Assembly: GCA_029168955.1 (NCBI GenBank)
Contig: JAPDOI010000154.1
Location: 871,001-935,000 of the forward strand
Length of the DNA: 64,000 nt
From: Aplectana chamaeleonis
Taxonomy: Eukaryota > Nematoda > Chromadorea > Rhabditida > Cosmocercidae
Direction: 5' to 3'
Shown: positions 1 to 9,809 of the stretch, one piece after another
Layout: the number at the start of each line of letters is the position of its first letter
How positions within the stretch are numbered: position 1 is the first letter of the stretch
Notes under the pieces: model-generated
What the model was told of the DNA's origin: nothing
The model's input: the letters and a program-made list of their open reading frames with translations, nothing else
Databases searched by the model: none
Program-made: the position numbers and the translations under genes

Positions 1-1927
1 CCTGATGACGTCATCAGATGCCTTATGTACTTTACATGACACCCTGATGACGTCATCAGATGCCCTATGTACTTTACATGACACCCTGATGACGTCATCA
101 GATGCCCTATGTACTTTACATGACACCCTGATGACGTCATCAGATGCCCTATGTACTTTACATGACACCCTGATGACGTCATCAGATGCCCTATGTACTT
201 TACATGACACCCTGATGACGTCATCAGATGCCCTATGTACTTTACATGACACCCTGATGACGTCATCAGATGCCCTATGTACTTTACATGACATCCTGAT
301 GACGTCATCAGATGCCCTATGTACTTTACATGACACCCTGATGACGTCATCAGATGCCCTATGTACTTTACATGACACCCTGATGACGTCATCAGATGCC
401 CTATGTACTTTACATGACACCCTGATGACGTCATCAGATGCCCTATGTACTTTACATGACACCCTGATGACGTCATCAGATGCCCTATGTACTTTACATG
501 ACACTCTGATGACGTCATCAGATGCCCTATGTACTTTACATGACACCCTGATGACGTCATCAGATGCCCTATGTACTTTACATGACACCCTGATGACGTC
601 ATCAGATGCCCTATGTACTTTACATGACACCCTGATGACGTCATCAGATGCCCTATGTACTTTACATGACACCCTGATGACGTCATCAGATGCCCTATGT
701 ACTTTACATGACACCCTGATGACGTCATCAGATGCCCTATGTACTTTTACATGACACCCTGATGACGTCATCAGGATGCCCTATGTCCTTTACATGACAC
801 CCTGATGACGTCATCAGATGCCCTATGTACTTTACATGACCCCCTGATGACGTCATCAGATGCCCTATGTCCTTTACATGACACCGTGATGACGTCATCA
901 GATGCCCTATGTACTTTACATGACACCCTGATGACGTCATCAGATGCCCTATGTACTTTACATGACACCCTGATGACGTCATCAGATGCCCTATGTACTT
1001 TACATGACACCCTGATGACGTCATCAGATGCCCTATGTACTTTACATGACACCCTGATGACGTCATCAGATGCCCTATGTACTTTACATGACACCCTGAT
1101 GACGTCATCAGATGCCCTATGTACTTTACATGACACCCCTGATGACGTCATCAGATGCCCTATGTACTTTACATGACACCCTGATGACGTCATCAGATGC
1201 CCTATGTAATTTTTACATGACATCCTGATGACGTCATCAGATGCCCTATGTACTTTACATGACACCCTGATGACGTCATCAGATGCCCTATGTACTTTAC
1301 ATGACATTCCCTGATGACGTCATCAGATGCCCTATGTACTTTACATGACACCCTGATGACGTCATCAGATGCCCTATGTACTTTACATGACACCCTGATG
1401 ACGTCATCAGATGCCCTATGTACTTTACATGACACCCTGATGACGTCATCAGATGCCCTATGTACTTTACATGACACCCCTGATGACGTCATCAGATGCC
1501 CTATGTACTTTACATGACACCCTGATGACGACATCAGATGCCCTTTGTACTTTACATGACATCCTGATGACGTCATCAGATGCCCTATGTACTTTACATG
1601 ACACCCTGATGACGTCATCAGATGCCCTATGTACTTTACATGACACCCTGATGACGTCATCAGATGCCCTATGTACTTTACATGACACCCTGATGACGTC
1701 ATCAGATGCCCTATGTACTTTACATGACACCCTGATGACGTCATCAGATGCCCTATGTACTTTACATGACACCCTGATGACGTCATCAGATGCCCTATGT
1801 ACTTTACATGACACCTGATGACGTCATCAGCTGCCCTATGTACTTTCCATGACCCCCTGATGACGTCATCAGATGCCCTATGTACTTTACATGACATCCT
1901 GATGACGTCATCAGATGCCCTATGTAC
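1..1927. repeat. 42-bp satellite array, copy 1 (CRE-palindrome satellite)
   Basis: About 46 head-to-tail copies of a 42-bp unit, cut by the window's left edge. Each unit carries the perfect 14-bp palindrome TGATGACGTCATCA, which contains the CREB/ATF-type core TGACGTCA, followed by ATGCCCTATG and the imperfect dyad TGTACTTTACA. Copies are nearly identical, with a few single-base changes (ACATCC for ACACCC; TGTCC for TGTAC near 786 and 871) and a few one- or two-base insertions (near 745, 774, 1136, 1208, 1308). Because 42 is a multiple of three, the array is open in several frames on both strands. The frames read a 14-residue repeat and are not genes. The last unit breaks off at TATGTACTGATAGCC, the same junction as in the second array near 27475. 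Confidence 0.97.
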
Positions 1928-2253
1928 TGATAGCCTGCGACCACTGGCAGTGGCTAGTGGCAGGAACGAGGAACGAGGGACGAGGAACGAGGACGAGGAA
2001 CAGGATTGACGAGGGACGCGTTACAAGAAAAAACGCGAATTTTAGCTAAGCTTCCGCCGATCTAACTTTTTTAATTTTCAATCGATTTGGCTCAAATTTT
2101 GTCAGCGGGTGTCTTCTATACTTCACTTATATCCAGAAGGAAATCTCTAGAAAATTTGTTTTACAGGTTTTATTAACTACTTTACCAAAATCTAAGTGAT
2201 CACAAGTGCCAGGCAAAACCAAACCTCTCCAGCCGCTTCGCGGCTGGAGCGAT
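1928..2253 (+). mobile_element. Array-flanking domain with terminal hairpin, copy 1
   Basis: This ~325-bp segment follows the satellite directly and is repeated after the second array (27476-27866). It starts GATAGCCTGCGACCACTGGC, runs through a short GAACGAGG/GACGAGG minisatellite (about 1962-2007), an AT-rich middle containing CTAAGTGATCACAAG, and ends in a GC-rich hairpin. Similarity between copies stops just after the hairpin (GGAGCGAT), so that point looks like an element terminus. Array, internal domain and terminal hairpin together recall Helentron-derived HINE/DINE-1-type elements. That classification is inference; no Rep/helicase coding is visible. Confidence 0.6.
2227..2249 (+). other. 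Terminal GC-rich hairpin
   Basis: CTCCAGCCG and CGGCTGGAG form a perfect 9-bp stem around the five-base loop CTTCG. Similar hairpins occur at 6761-6783 (degenerate), 19133-19154 (9-bp stem, TTCG loop) and about 27840-27862 (noisy). All are followed by CGAT and then unrelated DNA. Confidence 0.85.
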
Positions 2254-3680
2254 TCGAGGACATTTGAACTATTGTAATATTCGATTTATTCAAGAACCTC
2301 AAATTCAATTTATTTTCAATTTGATTCATCCGTGAATTAGAATTTTTAATTTCCCCGGGTCCTCGGTTCACTCTGGGGAATAAATTATTTGTTCTATCAA
2401 GGGATCGATTGTTTCGCAATTCAGCATTAATCGGTGTCTCGTATATTCGAGTCATCTGAAATTCGCTTTCTTGGAAACTGAAATATTCAGTTTTTCGGAC
2501 AAGTTTGGGTCACGGCATTCTAATACTCTCTGCCACTGAAAATTTGGAGAATACTCGTTAAATTTCCCGTAATAATTTCAAAATTCCAATTTATTCAAAT
2601 ATACGCACGGATTTTCCGATCATTCGAATCGAATGGAGGACAAGCTGAAAATTTCCATTCATTCAAAATAATTTTGACGAAGTTCATTGATTTTGACGAC
2701 ATTCTTCATACCTCTACTGTCGAGCGCCAAGAATGCACTTTGTTCTTCGAGCGTCAGATGACAGCAATAATTCCTGTTTGAGGAAATTAGTATTTATTCC
2801 ATTGTGTTGAGGATTATGTTCACAGCGTTTCGTTCTCGACTTTGTTTGTATTGGCTTGGGAATTATCTGGCAATGTAAGTGGAGTGTTCTGAAGATCATT
2901 TTTCTGCTCTGCACGGCTGTCATATCCACTCTTTCCGACACTTTTTATCTTCAATAACTTTTAGACTTCCGGAATGGATGACCTATGATATAAAATTGCC
3001 TAGCGCGATCCTTGCTGTTTTTCGAATTCTACGGAGAAGATGATAATCTTCCCTGTACGTAAAAGTTGCAGATATCATGAAGTGCTTCGGCAACTCTTTC
3101 ATCTAGATGAATTAATTAATCATGTTGCCAGTTAAGCCAGACTTCTGATGTACTTATACTTAGTGCGCTGGTATGCGATGCACTGCATGCTCTGGTTTCG
3201 CTCCTGACAAGGATTTCGAGTAGACCTGAACGAAACTGAAGGAAATTAATATCTATTTAGTGTAATAACAGTCTTTTAAAACCTACATAAGGAAGGCTCC
3301 GAGTCAAGCATATCCAGAAAAAAAGGATATTGTATAAAATGGATAAAAAAGCTATAAAAGGATAAAAAAGCCAATTTTTTTGTAAACTCATGATCCAATA
3401 ATAAAGTCTAACTACTTGCTTTGACCACTTATATATCTTGTTTTTTGACAGCCCCTGATTAAGGATACATGGTAGAAATACGAATTTCCAGCAATATGGC
3501 TTCCGAGAAAAAAGGGCCCTACCAAATTTATTTTAAATTGCATAGTCCGGGGAAACTTTCTCGCAAGACTCAATATTTAGTTGGAATTCCACTCCGACTT
3601 CAACTCTCTATAACGTATCCAAAAATCACCCACATTTGTTCTCTCGCACTCGAGATACACCCGAAAATCTGGGCCAGTAG
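2254..3680. other. No gene recognised
   Basis: AT-rich sequence without a convincing exon, RNA gene or tandem repeat. Short open frames are present on both strands but none shows a family motif or a splice-consistent exon. Around 3321-3372 there is a low-complexity stretch of repeated GGATAAAAAAG-type words. Confidence 0.5.
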
Positions 3681-3813
3681 CAATCCCGCAATGTGGTGAC
3701 TTTAAAGAGGCCAACCTGAGGTCGGTGACGCCTAGATGCCTCCTAAGGTTGCGACCTTAGAACGAGAACCATTCTTGAAGAGTAGCGTTGAATGCAAAAC
3801 CCTCGATAGTCGA

Positions 3814-3885
3814 CGTAGTTGAACCAGCACCGCACCAACCTACGAGACGGATGCCCAACGCAGCGCCTTAGGCCACTAGGCCACG
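3814..3885 (-). repeat. tRNA-like segment (possible SINE or tRNA pseudogene)
   Basis: On the minus strand, GTGGCCTAGTGGCCTAAGG resembles an RNA polymerase III A box and GCTGGTTCAACTAC about 50 bases later resembles a B box. The spacing fits a tRNA, but the acceptor stem does not close convincingly and the second half of the B box departs from consensus. A tRNA-derived SINE head or tRNA pseudogene is more likely than a working tRNA. Similarity may continue to about 3690. Confidence 0.4.
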
Positions 3886-3889
3886 TGTT

Positions 3890-5150
3890 CATGTGGAAAG
3901 AGCTCTTTCTGTTTCCCTACATACACTCCCTCCACAGTTCCCCGCATTCATTGTAACTTTGATCAAACTAGCAGTAGCAAATATGGGTTTCGGGAGCGTG
4001 CAAACGTATCTATCTTTCAGATTTAATAAGCTCCTTGGATGATGGGATTTCGGAATTTTTCTCGGAAATCATCAAAGCGAGAGAATGTTAGATTCAAAAA
4101 ACGATTCTGGAAATTTTTGTTGGATGACCTCTACCACTGAACTACGATACACACTACTTTGTAGTATGATTTTCGAGGAGCGAACCTCGTGTTTTTGTCA
4201 CAATGTACCGAAAAATTCAAAGGATTTTGGGTTATGAACTATTTTTCTCCTTAGTCTGTTTCACGCTCCCAGTCAACATAGAAAGAAGTGAACTTGAAGC
4301 GAAAAGAGGAAAACGATGTTTAGATAAAAGCGGCACTTAGATGAACTACTATACAGCATTTAGTAACTAGTACACGCGGATCACGTAAGTTTCATGCATC
4401 TTCTGAAAAACAAAACCGTTTTTTCAGCCATCTTGCTTAGATGGCTTTCTAAGCAAATCTGATTTTATTTGTGGTGAGCGATTATTGGAAAAAAATCTGA
4501 CAATGGTTGAATATAGCCACAGCATTTTTTAGGAATTGGAAGTTGAGCGTAGCATAGGACTAAGGCACGTGAAATCTATAAAGAAGAAGGGTTCATGACA
4601 GCTACGTACAATTTGACCTTAATCTCCCACTAATCTTCTCCAGGAGTCATTGAAACATCAATAAAACCTTCGAACATTTGCCTGTCATTCCTATGAGCTG
4701 GCAGCGGAGCTGGATGGCCGCCAGCCGGCGGGTGCAATTTTTTCTTGCTCACCAAGACAACGAGATAGGCCGCCGTGCTGTGCCGGGGTGATAAGTGGAC
4801 AGCGGACTGGTCGGATCGCAAGCGCTCCACTGCCCTTTCTTTGAGCGCACTTGCCTCAAAAAGTCATCACCATTGGACGTGCTCGACCCTATGACCGCGG
4901 TATCGACCCAGCTCCTCTTCGCTCCGCGCGCTATTTCACTTTCCTCTGCGCCGGTGAGCGAAGTCACCACCCGTTTCTTGCAGTCAGCCACCTCACAAAA
5001 GAACGCTCACTGCTCCCAGGTGGCCGACTGCAATGGTTATTAACTTGAGCGCCGCCTGTGCATTTCTATGCCGGCCCGTCCATATTGATAGCCGAGACGT
5101 GATTGAGCCAGTCACCACGCAGTGACAGCCGGTAGCCGCCACATTTCAGG
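3890..5150. other. No gene recognised
   Basis: Unique-looking sequence, AT-rich up to about 4640 and more GC-rich from 4690. Short overlapping open frames occur on both strands at 4630-5048, but none carries a recognisable domain. No ZP-N-like exon that could belong to the downstream ZP gene was found here. Confidence 0.45.
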
Positions 5151-5159
5151 GGACGTTAC

Positions 5160-5490
5160 TGGCCCCGATATTGTGAAAAGGAATGTTCTCAATCTTCTGG
5201 ACGGCAGTGTGTCTAAAGTCTGTTCGAACGAGAGCGTCCGCCCGCGTTGTCAGCGTGCGTATCACACGGCCGTCGCGAAGGCATTTCTTAAAAGAGTTTC
5301 CGCACGGCTGCAGACATCTGGCTGGGATATTGCTCGATGTTCACTTGATAGCCCTGCTGACATATTTGCAGGTTGAGGCCACGGTCGCTCAAACGCACGC
5401 CGACCGCGTGGGCAGACAGTCTCATTTGAACAGGCTTTAGATACATTCCCATCCAAAAATTTGAGGACATTTCTTCTCACAATATTTGAC
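5160..5490. mobile_element. Foldback (inverted repeat) element
   Basis: The left arm (about 5167-5275, starting ATATTGTGAAAAGGAATGTT) is matched in inverted orientation by the right arm (about 5390-5490, ending in CACAATATT). A ~110-bp spacer lies between them. The short reading frames on opposite strands translate to similar peptides (both contain NVL, LDG, VSK and CSNE) simply because the arms mirror each other. No transposase is visible. Confidence 0.6.
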
Positions 5491-5532
5491 TTATCACAAT
5501 ACTGACCTGCGCGCCCGCTCGGTTATGTATCG

Positions 5533-5812
5533 TCAAGGCTGCGATGACTAAGCCGGGCGGCGCTGAGTTGAAGCGGGCTCGGCGCGTGCACGCAGCGCGT
5601 CAGATTACCCTCGTCACTGTTATTCATGCGAATTTGCCAGCATACTGCCCGTATTCTTTCGAATCTGAGGATGAAGAAGTCGAAAATGCTATGAATATGA
5701 GCAGCAGGCCAGCATAGTAACGTGGATATTCGAGCCATCTGATACAAGCCACGTCGCGCCTGCTTCAACCTCAGCGCCGCCCGGCTTTGTCATCACAGCC
5801 TTGATGGTACGT
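5533..5812. mobile_element. Second foldback element beside the first
   Basis: GTCAAGGCTGCGATGACTAA at about 5533 is matched in reverse complement near 5765-5808 (ending CACAGCCTTGATGGTA). The arms share the GC-rich stretch AGCCGGGCGGCGCTGAG. This second palindrome lies about 40 bp from the end of the first, so the two may be parts of one complex element. Confidence 0.55.
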
Positions 5813-5881
5813 ACCCATCTAATTACCTTCCTGCCTGTTCCTACGAAATTACCGGCCAGCCTGCCTGCTTGAATGCCTGGC

Positions 5882-5990
5882 CACATACATATATATGTGC
5901 ATAGGTATATACATATCTGCCTACCTACGTGGTTGCCTGCCTCCCTACCTACATGTCTCTTTTCCTTTTGCCTGCATGGCTAACTACATT
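5882..5990. repeat. Low-complexity CATA/CCTAC-rich tract
   Basis: Short-period repeats: ACATATATATGTGCATAGG, then repeated CTGCCTACCTAC and CCTACCTACATG words. Confidence 0.6.
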
Positions 5991-6067
5991 TACCTGCTTG
6001 CCAGCACTGGCCATCAGCATTGCAAAGCGTTACGTAATGCCGAACGTTATGTCCAACATTGCATGTT

Positions 6068-6726
6068 CTCAGATATTTGTGGGGAAGTTCCCGAGGACAA
6101 TAGACCTGATTTGGTCGTTATCACTCGGTCAAGGGTAGAGGAGCGAGACTTTCCCCACGAGGGGGACGTCTCGCCCCTCTCCCCTCGGATTATGCATAAC
6201 GATTGACGTTAGAAACAGTCGATTGCGGGGGGAGAACAAGGGAAGTTCTCCTCACGGTTGGTTCCTTGGCCTCCCCCCGAACATAATAAACGCGAAAACC
6301 AAGTCGCAGCGTATACGATGATGATGCATGCGGGCTAGTCGAGAGGTTGTCTCGCACTTCGCAAGTTGAGGGGGCAGATCTGCCACTCAAAGACTATGTA
6401 AGGCATCTCTGTCTGGATGTCGGAGGAGATAATAAGCTTCTCTATAACCTTTTGTCAGAGGTAAATATTATTGAACCTATTTCAGTTTTTCAGGAACAGG
6501 AGACTTTTGAAAACAGCGAGTTCTAGCAAGCTGATTTTTGATCAATCACTGAGCAGTAGGAAGATCTGCAGTCGGGAGGACAAGGGAACTCCTGCTGTGG
6601 GAACGTCCTTCATTACTCTGCTGTCCAGAGGTCCCCTTCGCCTCCCTCCAATTTGGGGGAAGTTCCCCAGTTGTTTCGAGGGAAGTTCTGCGGTCGTTCT
6701 CGGGAACTTCCCCACAAATATCTGAG
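6068..6726. mobile_element. MITE-like element with ~30-bp terminal inverted repeats
   Basis: The left end reads CTCAGATATTTGTGGGGAAG and continues TTCCCGAGGAC. The right end is its reverse complement with one mismatch, ending CCACAAATATCTGAG at 6726. The 659-bp interior has no long open frame. A further GGAAGTTC-type word is repeated inside, near 6240 and 6680. Target-site duplications are unclear (possibly TT). Confidence 0.75.
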
Positions 6727-6787
6727 TTGTGATTTAAAAGCGCCGAGCAAAACTAAACCACTTCAGCCGCTCCGCGACTGGAGCGAT
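6727..6787 (+). mobile_element. Degenerate copy of the hairpin element terminus
   Basis: GCAAAACTAAACCACTTCAG followed by CCGCTCCGCGACTGGAGCGAT matches the end of the array-flanking domain at 2205-2253. The stem has one mismatch and one wobble pair. It abuts the right end of the 6068-6726 element. Confidence 0.6.
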
Positions 6788-6823
6788 TGAAGACCCAGTT
6801 GGGCTACATTGATGTATTCATAT

Positions 6824-6976
6824 GTATGGTCTCCTTATTAGATTTAGGCTAGTGAATGAACGAGGTGCTATCATCGCGGCTGGCCGTGCGGCGTTGGCGA
6901 TATCACCGGCGAATGGTGTTTTGCGCGCGACGATCTACAATCGCTGTGTCATTCATTCACTAGACTTAATTAAGCT
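6824..6976 (+). repeat. Dispersed repeat, inverted partner of 14037-14190
   Basis: GTATGGTCTCC, then TTTAGGCTAGTGAATGAACG, GCGGCTGGCCGTGC and, at the right, TTCACTAGACTTAATTAAG. The reverse complement of 14037-14190 has the same order of blocks. Both copies are framed by inverted TTTAGTCCAGTGAATG-like ends, so this looks like a ~150-bp MITE. It ends about 24 bp before the 3' splice site of the first visible ZP exon. Confidence 0.65.
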
Positions 6977-6999
6977 CTATATCAAATGTTTCTCCTTAG

Positions 7000-7127
7000 C
7001 CCTCTACCTGCAGCAAAATGGACAGACAGAAGAGGCAAAGTCGTCAAGGTTGAAATGCTGATTCTTCGTGGAAATCAGCCAGTCACCACCGTCCTGCTCG
7101 GTGACGAAGTGGAATTGCGATGGAAAA
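7000..7127 (+). CDS. ZP gene exon a
   Basis: 128 nt, entering with one base to complete a codon and leaving after one base. It follows TTTCTCCTTAG and precedes GTGAGT. The translation contains PLPAAKWTDRRG and ends VTTVLLGDEVELRWK, the strand that opens the ZP-C subdomain. Confidence 0.85.
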
Positions 7128-9632
7128 GTGAGTGGTGTTTGCTGTTAAACTGAAACCCGTAGAAAACCATTATCAGCTGAATAAGAAGTTTGGATGACGT
7201 TCGACAGATTGTTGCACTATGCTGTATCAGCCGATGAAAGAAGAACAGTCAATGGCAGGCGGCGAATGTATTCAAACGAGCTGCCACTAGGCGCGCCCCA
7301 TTCTGTGCATTCGTTCAGTAAGCCCGGGAGCGGGGTCTGCCGATGTGGGGGGTGTGGCCTAGTGGTGGTGGAGGAAAGATGCATGAGTGTTACTGGGCTT
7401 GAGTCCCTCAAGCGTATGGTAATCGCAGAGCACCAAGCTTTCTCAGCATTTACCAGGGAAAGGAAGAAACAGTTTGGAGTGCGTAGATTGGCGCAGTGGC
7501 AAGAATGTTAACAACTACGTCAGCGGTCTAGACCGTGTCTGTTTCTGAACGCAGTTTTGCGTACTATAACAGCTATGTAAGATCGAAAGTCGTAAGGTGC
7601 TACTGATTCGACAGTTATGCAACACACTAGCTTTCAGATACCGTATTTTCTCTTTTAGAAGTTCATGTACTTCTATTTTTCGGGCCGCTTTTTAGATATA
7701 CTTTTAATGGAAGTGTACCTTAAAGGCAGTGTTCACAATAAAAATGTGTTTTAGTTTCCACCAGGATTGGGTAGTGGAGGGGCACACTGTAACGTTTACG
7801 TCGAAGTACGCATGAAAACGAGCCAGGAAAAGCTCCAAAAGAGCCCGGAAGTTGCCACTTCGAGCGCAAGGAAACCCAAAAGCGCAACACACGCCCACCG
7901 ACGTAAACAAATGAATGCTCAACATCGTGAGATGAGCAATGATTTTCAATCATTGACCCCGTTCTTCCCTTCATTCTCAACTACTCTCTTTACTCAGGTC
8001 AGCTCGCGTACATCGGATGCAAAAGACGACAGTTACAAGCCTCGGACAACTCGTCCACCATGTTTCCTTAGATCAATTTTTGAGGGACCATAACTCCGTT
8101 CCCAGAAGGTCTTGTACTATTTCAGAGACATCATTGGAATCAGCATGGAGCCGTTTTCAAGATAGGCGGAAAACAGAAAACGATTTCCCATCATGAACAC
8201 TGCCTTTAAGAGCCTGAATTTTTATTCCTAATCTTGTTTAGAAGTACTACTAATAGAGGTGTACTTCTGAAAGAGGTGTACTTTCAAAAGAGGAAACACT
8301 GAAACTCGTGGAGCCCATCCAAAGTGATCCAAACTTGTCGATCGTATCAGGTATTACGCCGATGCCCTTGTATATACCATTCTTCTGATTTGACGAGGCT
8401 CACAGAGTTTACTACGTTCCCACACTCAAAAACGTAGAAGCAGTTCTCCTCGATGGGATTTCTCAGCTGTGGACTAGCGACGAGCAGCATGAGCGATTGC
8501 GCCTCACATCTTGTTATTCAGACAGAGGGGGGAAGCCCTCGTGCTATAGATTAGCGGACCCGTGGTGCGAAGCAACCGCTCACGCCGTTTGGCGTTAATC
8601 CGTACCTATAACACTCTAGCAGGTAGTGGATCGCAGAGGTCATGAATGCCCATATTTAGTACTGGATTCTACGTCGGGCCTCGATTACTTCATAGATAAC
8701 TGCGTTGCTGAACGAGTTGGCGGAGCACCTCCACAGCCAGACCCACTGAAAATCATCCAACACGGGTAAGGACAAGTTATATACGAGTATATAAGAAAGT
8801 GTTTGAATTCAGACTTTTTGAGGTGCCCGGATGAGAAGCTACAAAATCGTCTGGTTAAGTCGCCTATTGTACGCGGATCCGACAGCTTCTCGACGAAAAT
8901 GAAGGTTGTATACAAGAAATTTCTGATAAAAAGGTTCTCTTGAAACATTTGTGGAAAGAATGCAAGCAGTCAAAGTAAAACAAAGTCCTAGTAAAACAAG
9001 TTGAGCGCAGTGTTCACGATAAAATGAATGGGCGTGCTGGCTCTTCATTGCTTTGCCTACGGATGATGATCAGATACTTCTAAGCTCTTCTACTGGCTAT
9101 AGCTAGCTAGAGTGTGTTCTATAATTGAAAGTAGCTCAGAAATATACATATTATGTGACTACGTGATAGCATGGTGATACCTTGCGAATGACTCCTCCTT
9201 TCTCAAAAGGCGATTGATGAAAGTTCCATGTGAAAAACAGTTTCAAGTGATTTTATTTCGGTTTTTTATCGAAGCTGTTATATGGGGTACTAGAGCTCCC
9301 ATAGTATATGGGAAACCCAAAAAAAAAACAAAATCTATAGTTAGTGATGCCTCTTGAGCAAAAAAATTAATTGAAAGTTTTCAGATTTCCATATGTTGTG
9401 CGTTCTCAAATTTCCCAGCTATTTTGAGTGTTCCCAGTCAGTATCGTGAATATTGAACCCAGCTTCTTTTTTTCGGTAAACTTTCAACCAAAATGTTTAC
9501 TCAGACTTAGCTCAAAAGCTGATAAAGCCTTTGTCAGGAGAAAGTGTATTTTTACAGGTTTTTCGGTTCGACGGTTCTCGTCGCGTACGCATTCGCTGCA
9601 CCATTGATGTTTGCATCGACACCTGCCCACAC
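7000..9632 (+). CDS. ZP-domain (cuticlin-type) protein, partial multi-exon gene
   Basis: Four exons (7000-7127, 8660-8765, 8823-8904, 9558-9632) join in phase to about 130 residues of the C-terminal half of a zona pellucida domain. Nematode ZP proteins are secreted or membrane-anchored matrix proteins of cuticle, seam or sensory structures that polymerise through this module. Recognisable blocks in order: a strand ending LLGDEVELRWK, then LDYFIDNCVAERVGG, GCPDEKLQNRLVKSP, FSTKMKVFRFDG and RIRCTIDVCIDTCPH. The conserved cysteines and the GCPD turn fit the family. Splice donors are GTGAGT, GTAAGG, GTTGTA and GTGAGC; acceptors are CTCCTTAG, ATATTTAG, TTTTTGAG (weak) and TTTTACAG. The signal peptide, ZP-N half and C-terminal tail were not found, so the gene is incomplete here. 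Intron 1 contains a 490-bp TTAA-flanked MITE. The subfamily cannot be decided. Confidence 0.85.
7720..8209 (+). mobile_element. TTAA-flanked MITE, copy A (in ZP intron 1)
   Basis: The left end is TTAA then AGGCAGTGTTCACAATAA; the right end is CATGAACACTGCCT then TTAA. The right half (from about 7960: TTCATTCTCAACTACTCTC; GTCAGCTCGCGTACATCGG; CCATAACTCCGTTCCCAG) matches 21285-21510 closely. TTAA at both ends in this and other copies suggests piggyBac-type target duplication, although a TA duplication inside it cannot be excluded. No coding capacity. Confidence 0.8.
8660..8765 (+). CDS. ZP gene exon b
   Basis: 106 nt between CCCATATTTAG and GTAAGG. Joined to the previous exon it gives WKILDSTSGLDYFIDNC, then VAERVGGAPPQPDPLKIIQH. 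The NC-x-A-x-R-x-GG pattern is typical of nematode ZP domains. Phase in is 1 and phase out is 2. Confidence 0.85.
8823..8904 (+). CDS. ZP gene exon c
   Basis: 82 nt. It starts at the G after TTTTTGAG, which is a weak acceptor but the only one that keeps the frame and restores the expected GCPDE. It reads CPDEKLQNRLVKSPIVRG and then SDSFSTKMK, followed by donor GTTGTATAC. Phase out is 0. Confidence 0.8.
9003..9030 (+). mobile_element. Isolated end of the TTAA MITE family
   Basis: GCAGTGTTCACGATAAAATG matches the AGGCAGTGTTCACGAT terminus of the family, within the intron before the last visible ZP exon. No partner end is nearby. Confidence 0.45.
9558..9632 (+). CDS. ZP gene exon d
   Basis: 75 nt (25 codons) between TATTTTTACAG and GTGAGC, in phase 0. 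It translates VFRFDGSRRVRIRC then TIDVCIDTCPH, with three cysteines spaced as at the end of ZP-C domains. Later exons, with the cleavage site and any transmembrane segment, were not recognised downstream. Confidence 0.88.
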
Positions 9633-9689
9633 GTGAGCTTTATATTTTTTGTACAAAAGCATCACCTGAATCGTGGATACTTATAGCTT

Positions 9690-9790
9690 AGGTTGCTAGG
9701 ATGTGACCGGGCGGAGTAAGCAGCGGAGCGGTCGGTGATGTATAACAAAATACAACAGTGATAAGGAGATTTTGACATGATAAGCCCGAT
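9690..9790 (+). repeat. Dispersed repeat, inverted partner of ~12690-12800
   Basis: GCGGAGTAAGCAGCGGAGCG, GTCGGTGATG and AAGGAGATTTTGACATGATAAG recur as the reverse complement at about 12700-12800 (ATGTCAAAATCTCCTTATCA; ACCGACCGCTCCGCTGCTT). Confidence 0.6.
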
Positions 9791-9809
9791 GTTTATACAC
9801 TGGAGGGTA

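Noticed and set aside
5..1897. Long open frames on both strands across the 42-bp satellite (14-residue repeat proteins)
   Set aside because: The unit length is a multiple of three and contains no stop in several frames, so frames stay open on both strands. There is no start context, no splicing and no non-repeat protein sequence.
1..1927. CRISPR-like array
   Set aside because: The entire 42-bp unit repeats, with no unique spacers, and the window is clearly eukaryotic.
4749..5048. Overlapping frames around 4.75-5.05 kb as ZP-N exon(s)
   Set aside because: No ZP-N cysteine or hydrophobic pattern, and frames on both strands are equally open in this GC-richer stretch.
8391..8586. Open stretch with protein-like sequence (AVLLDGISQLWTSDEQHERL) as a ZP gene exon
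   Set aside because: The exons at 7000 and 8660 join directly in phase and give the expected ZP sequence without it. It has no good splice sites and lies within the intron.
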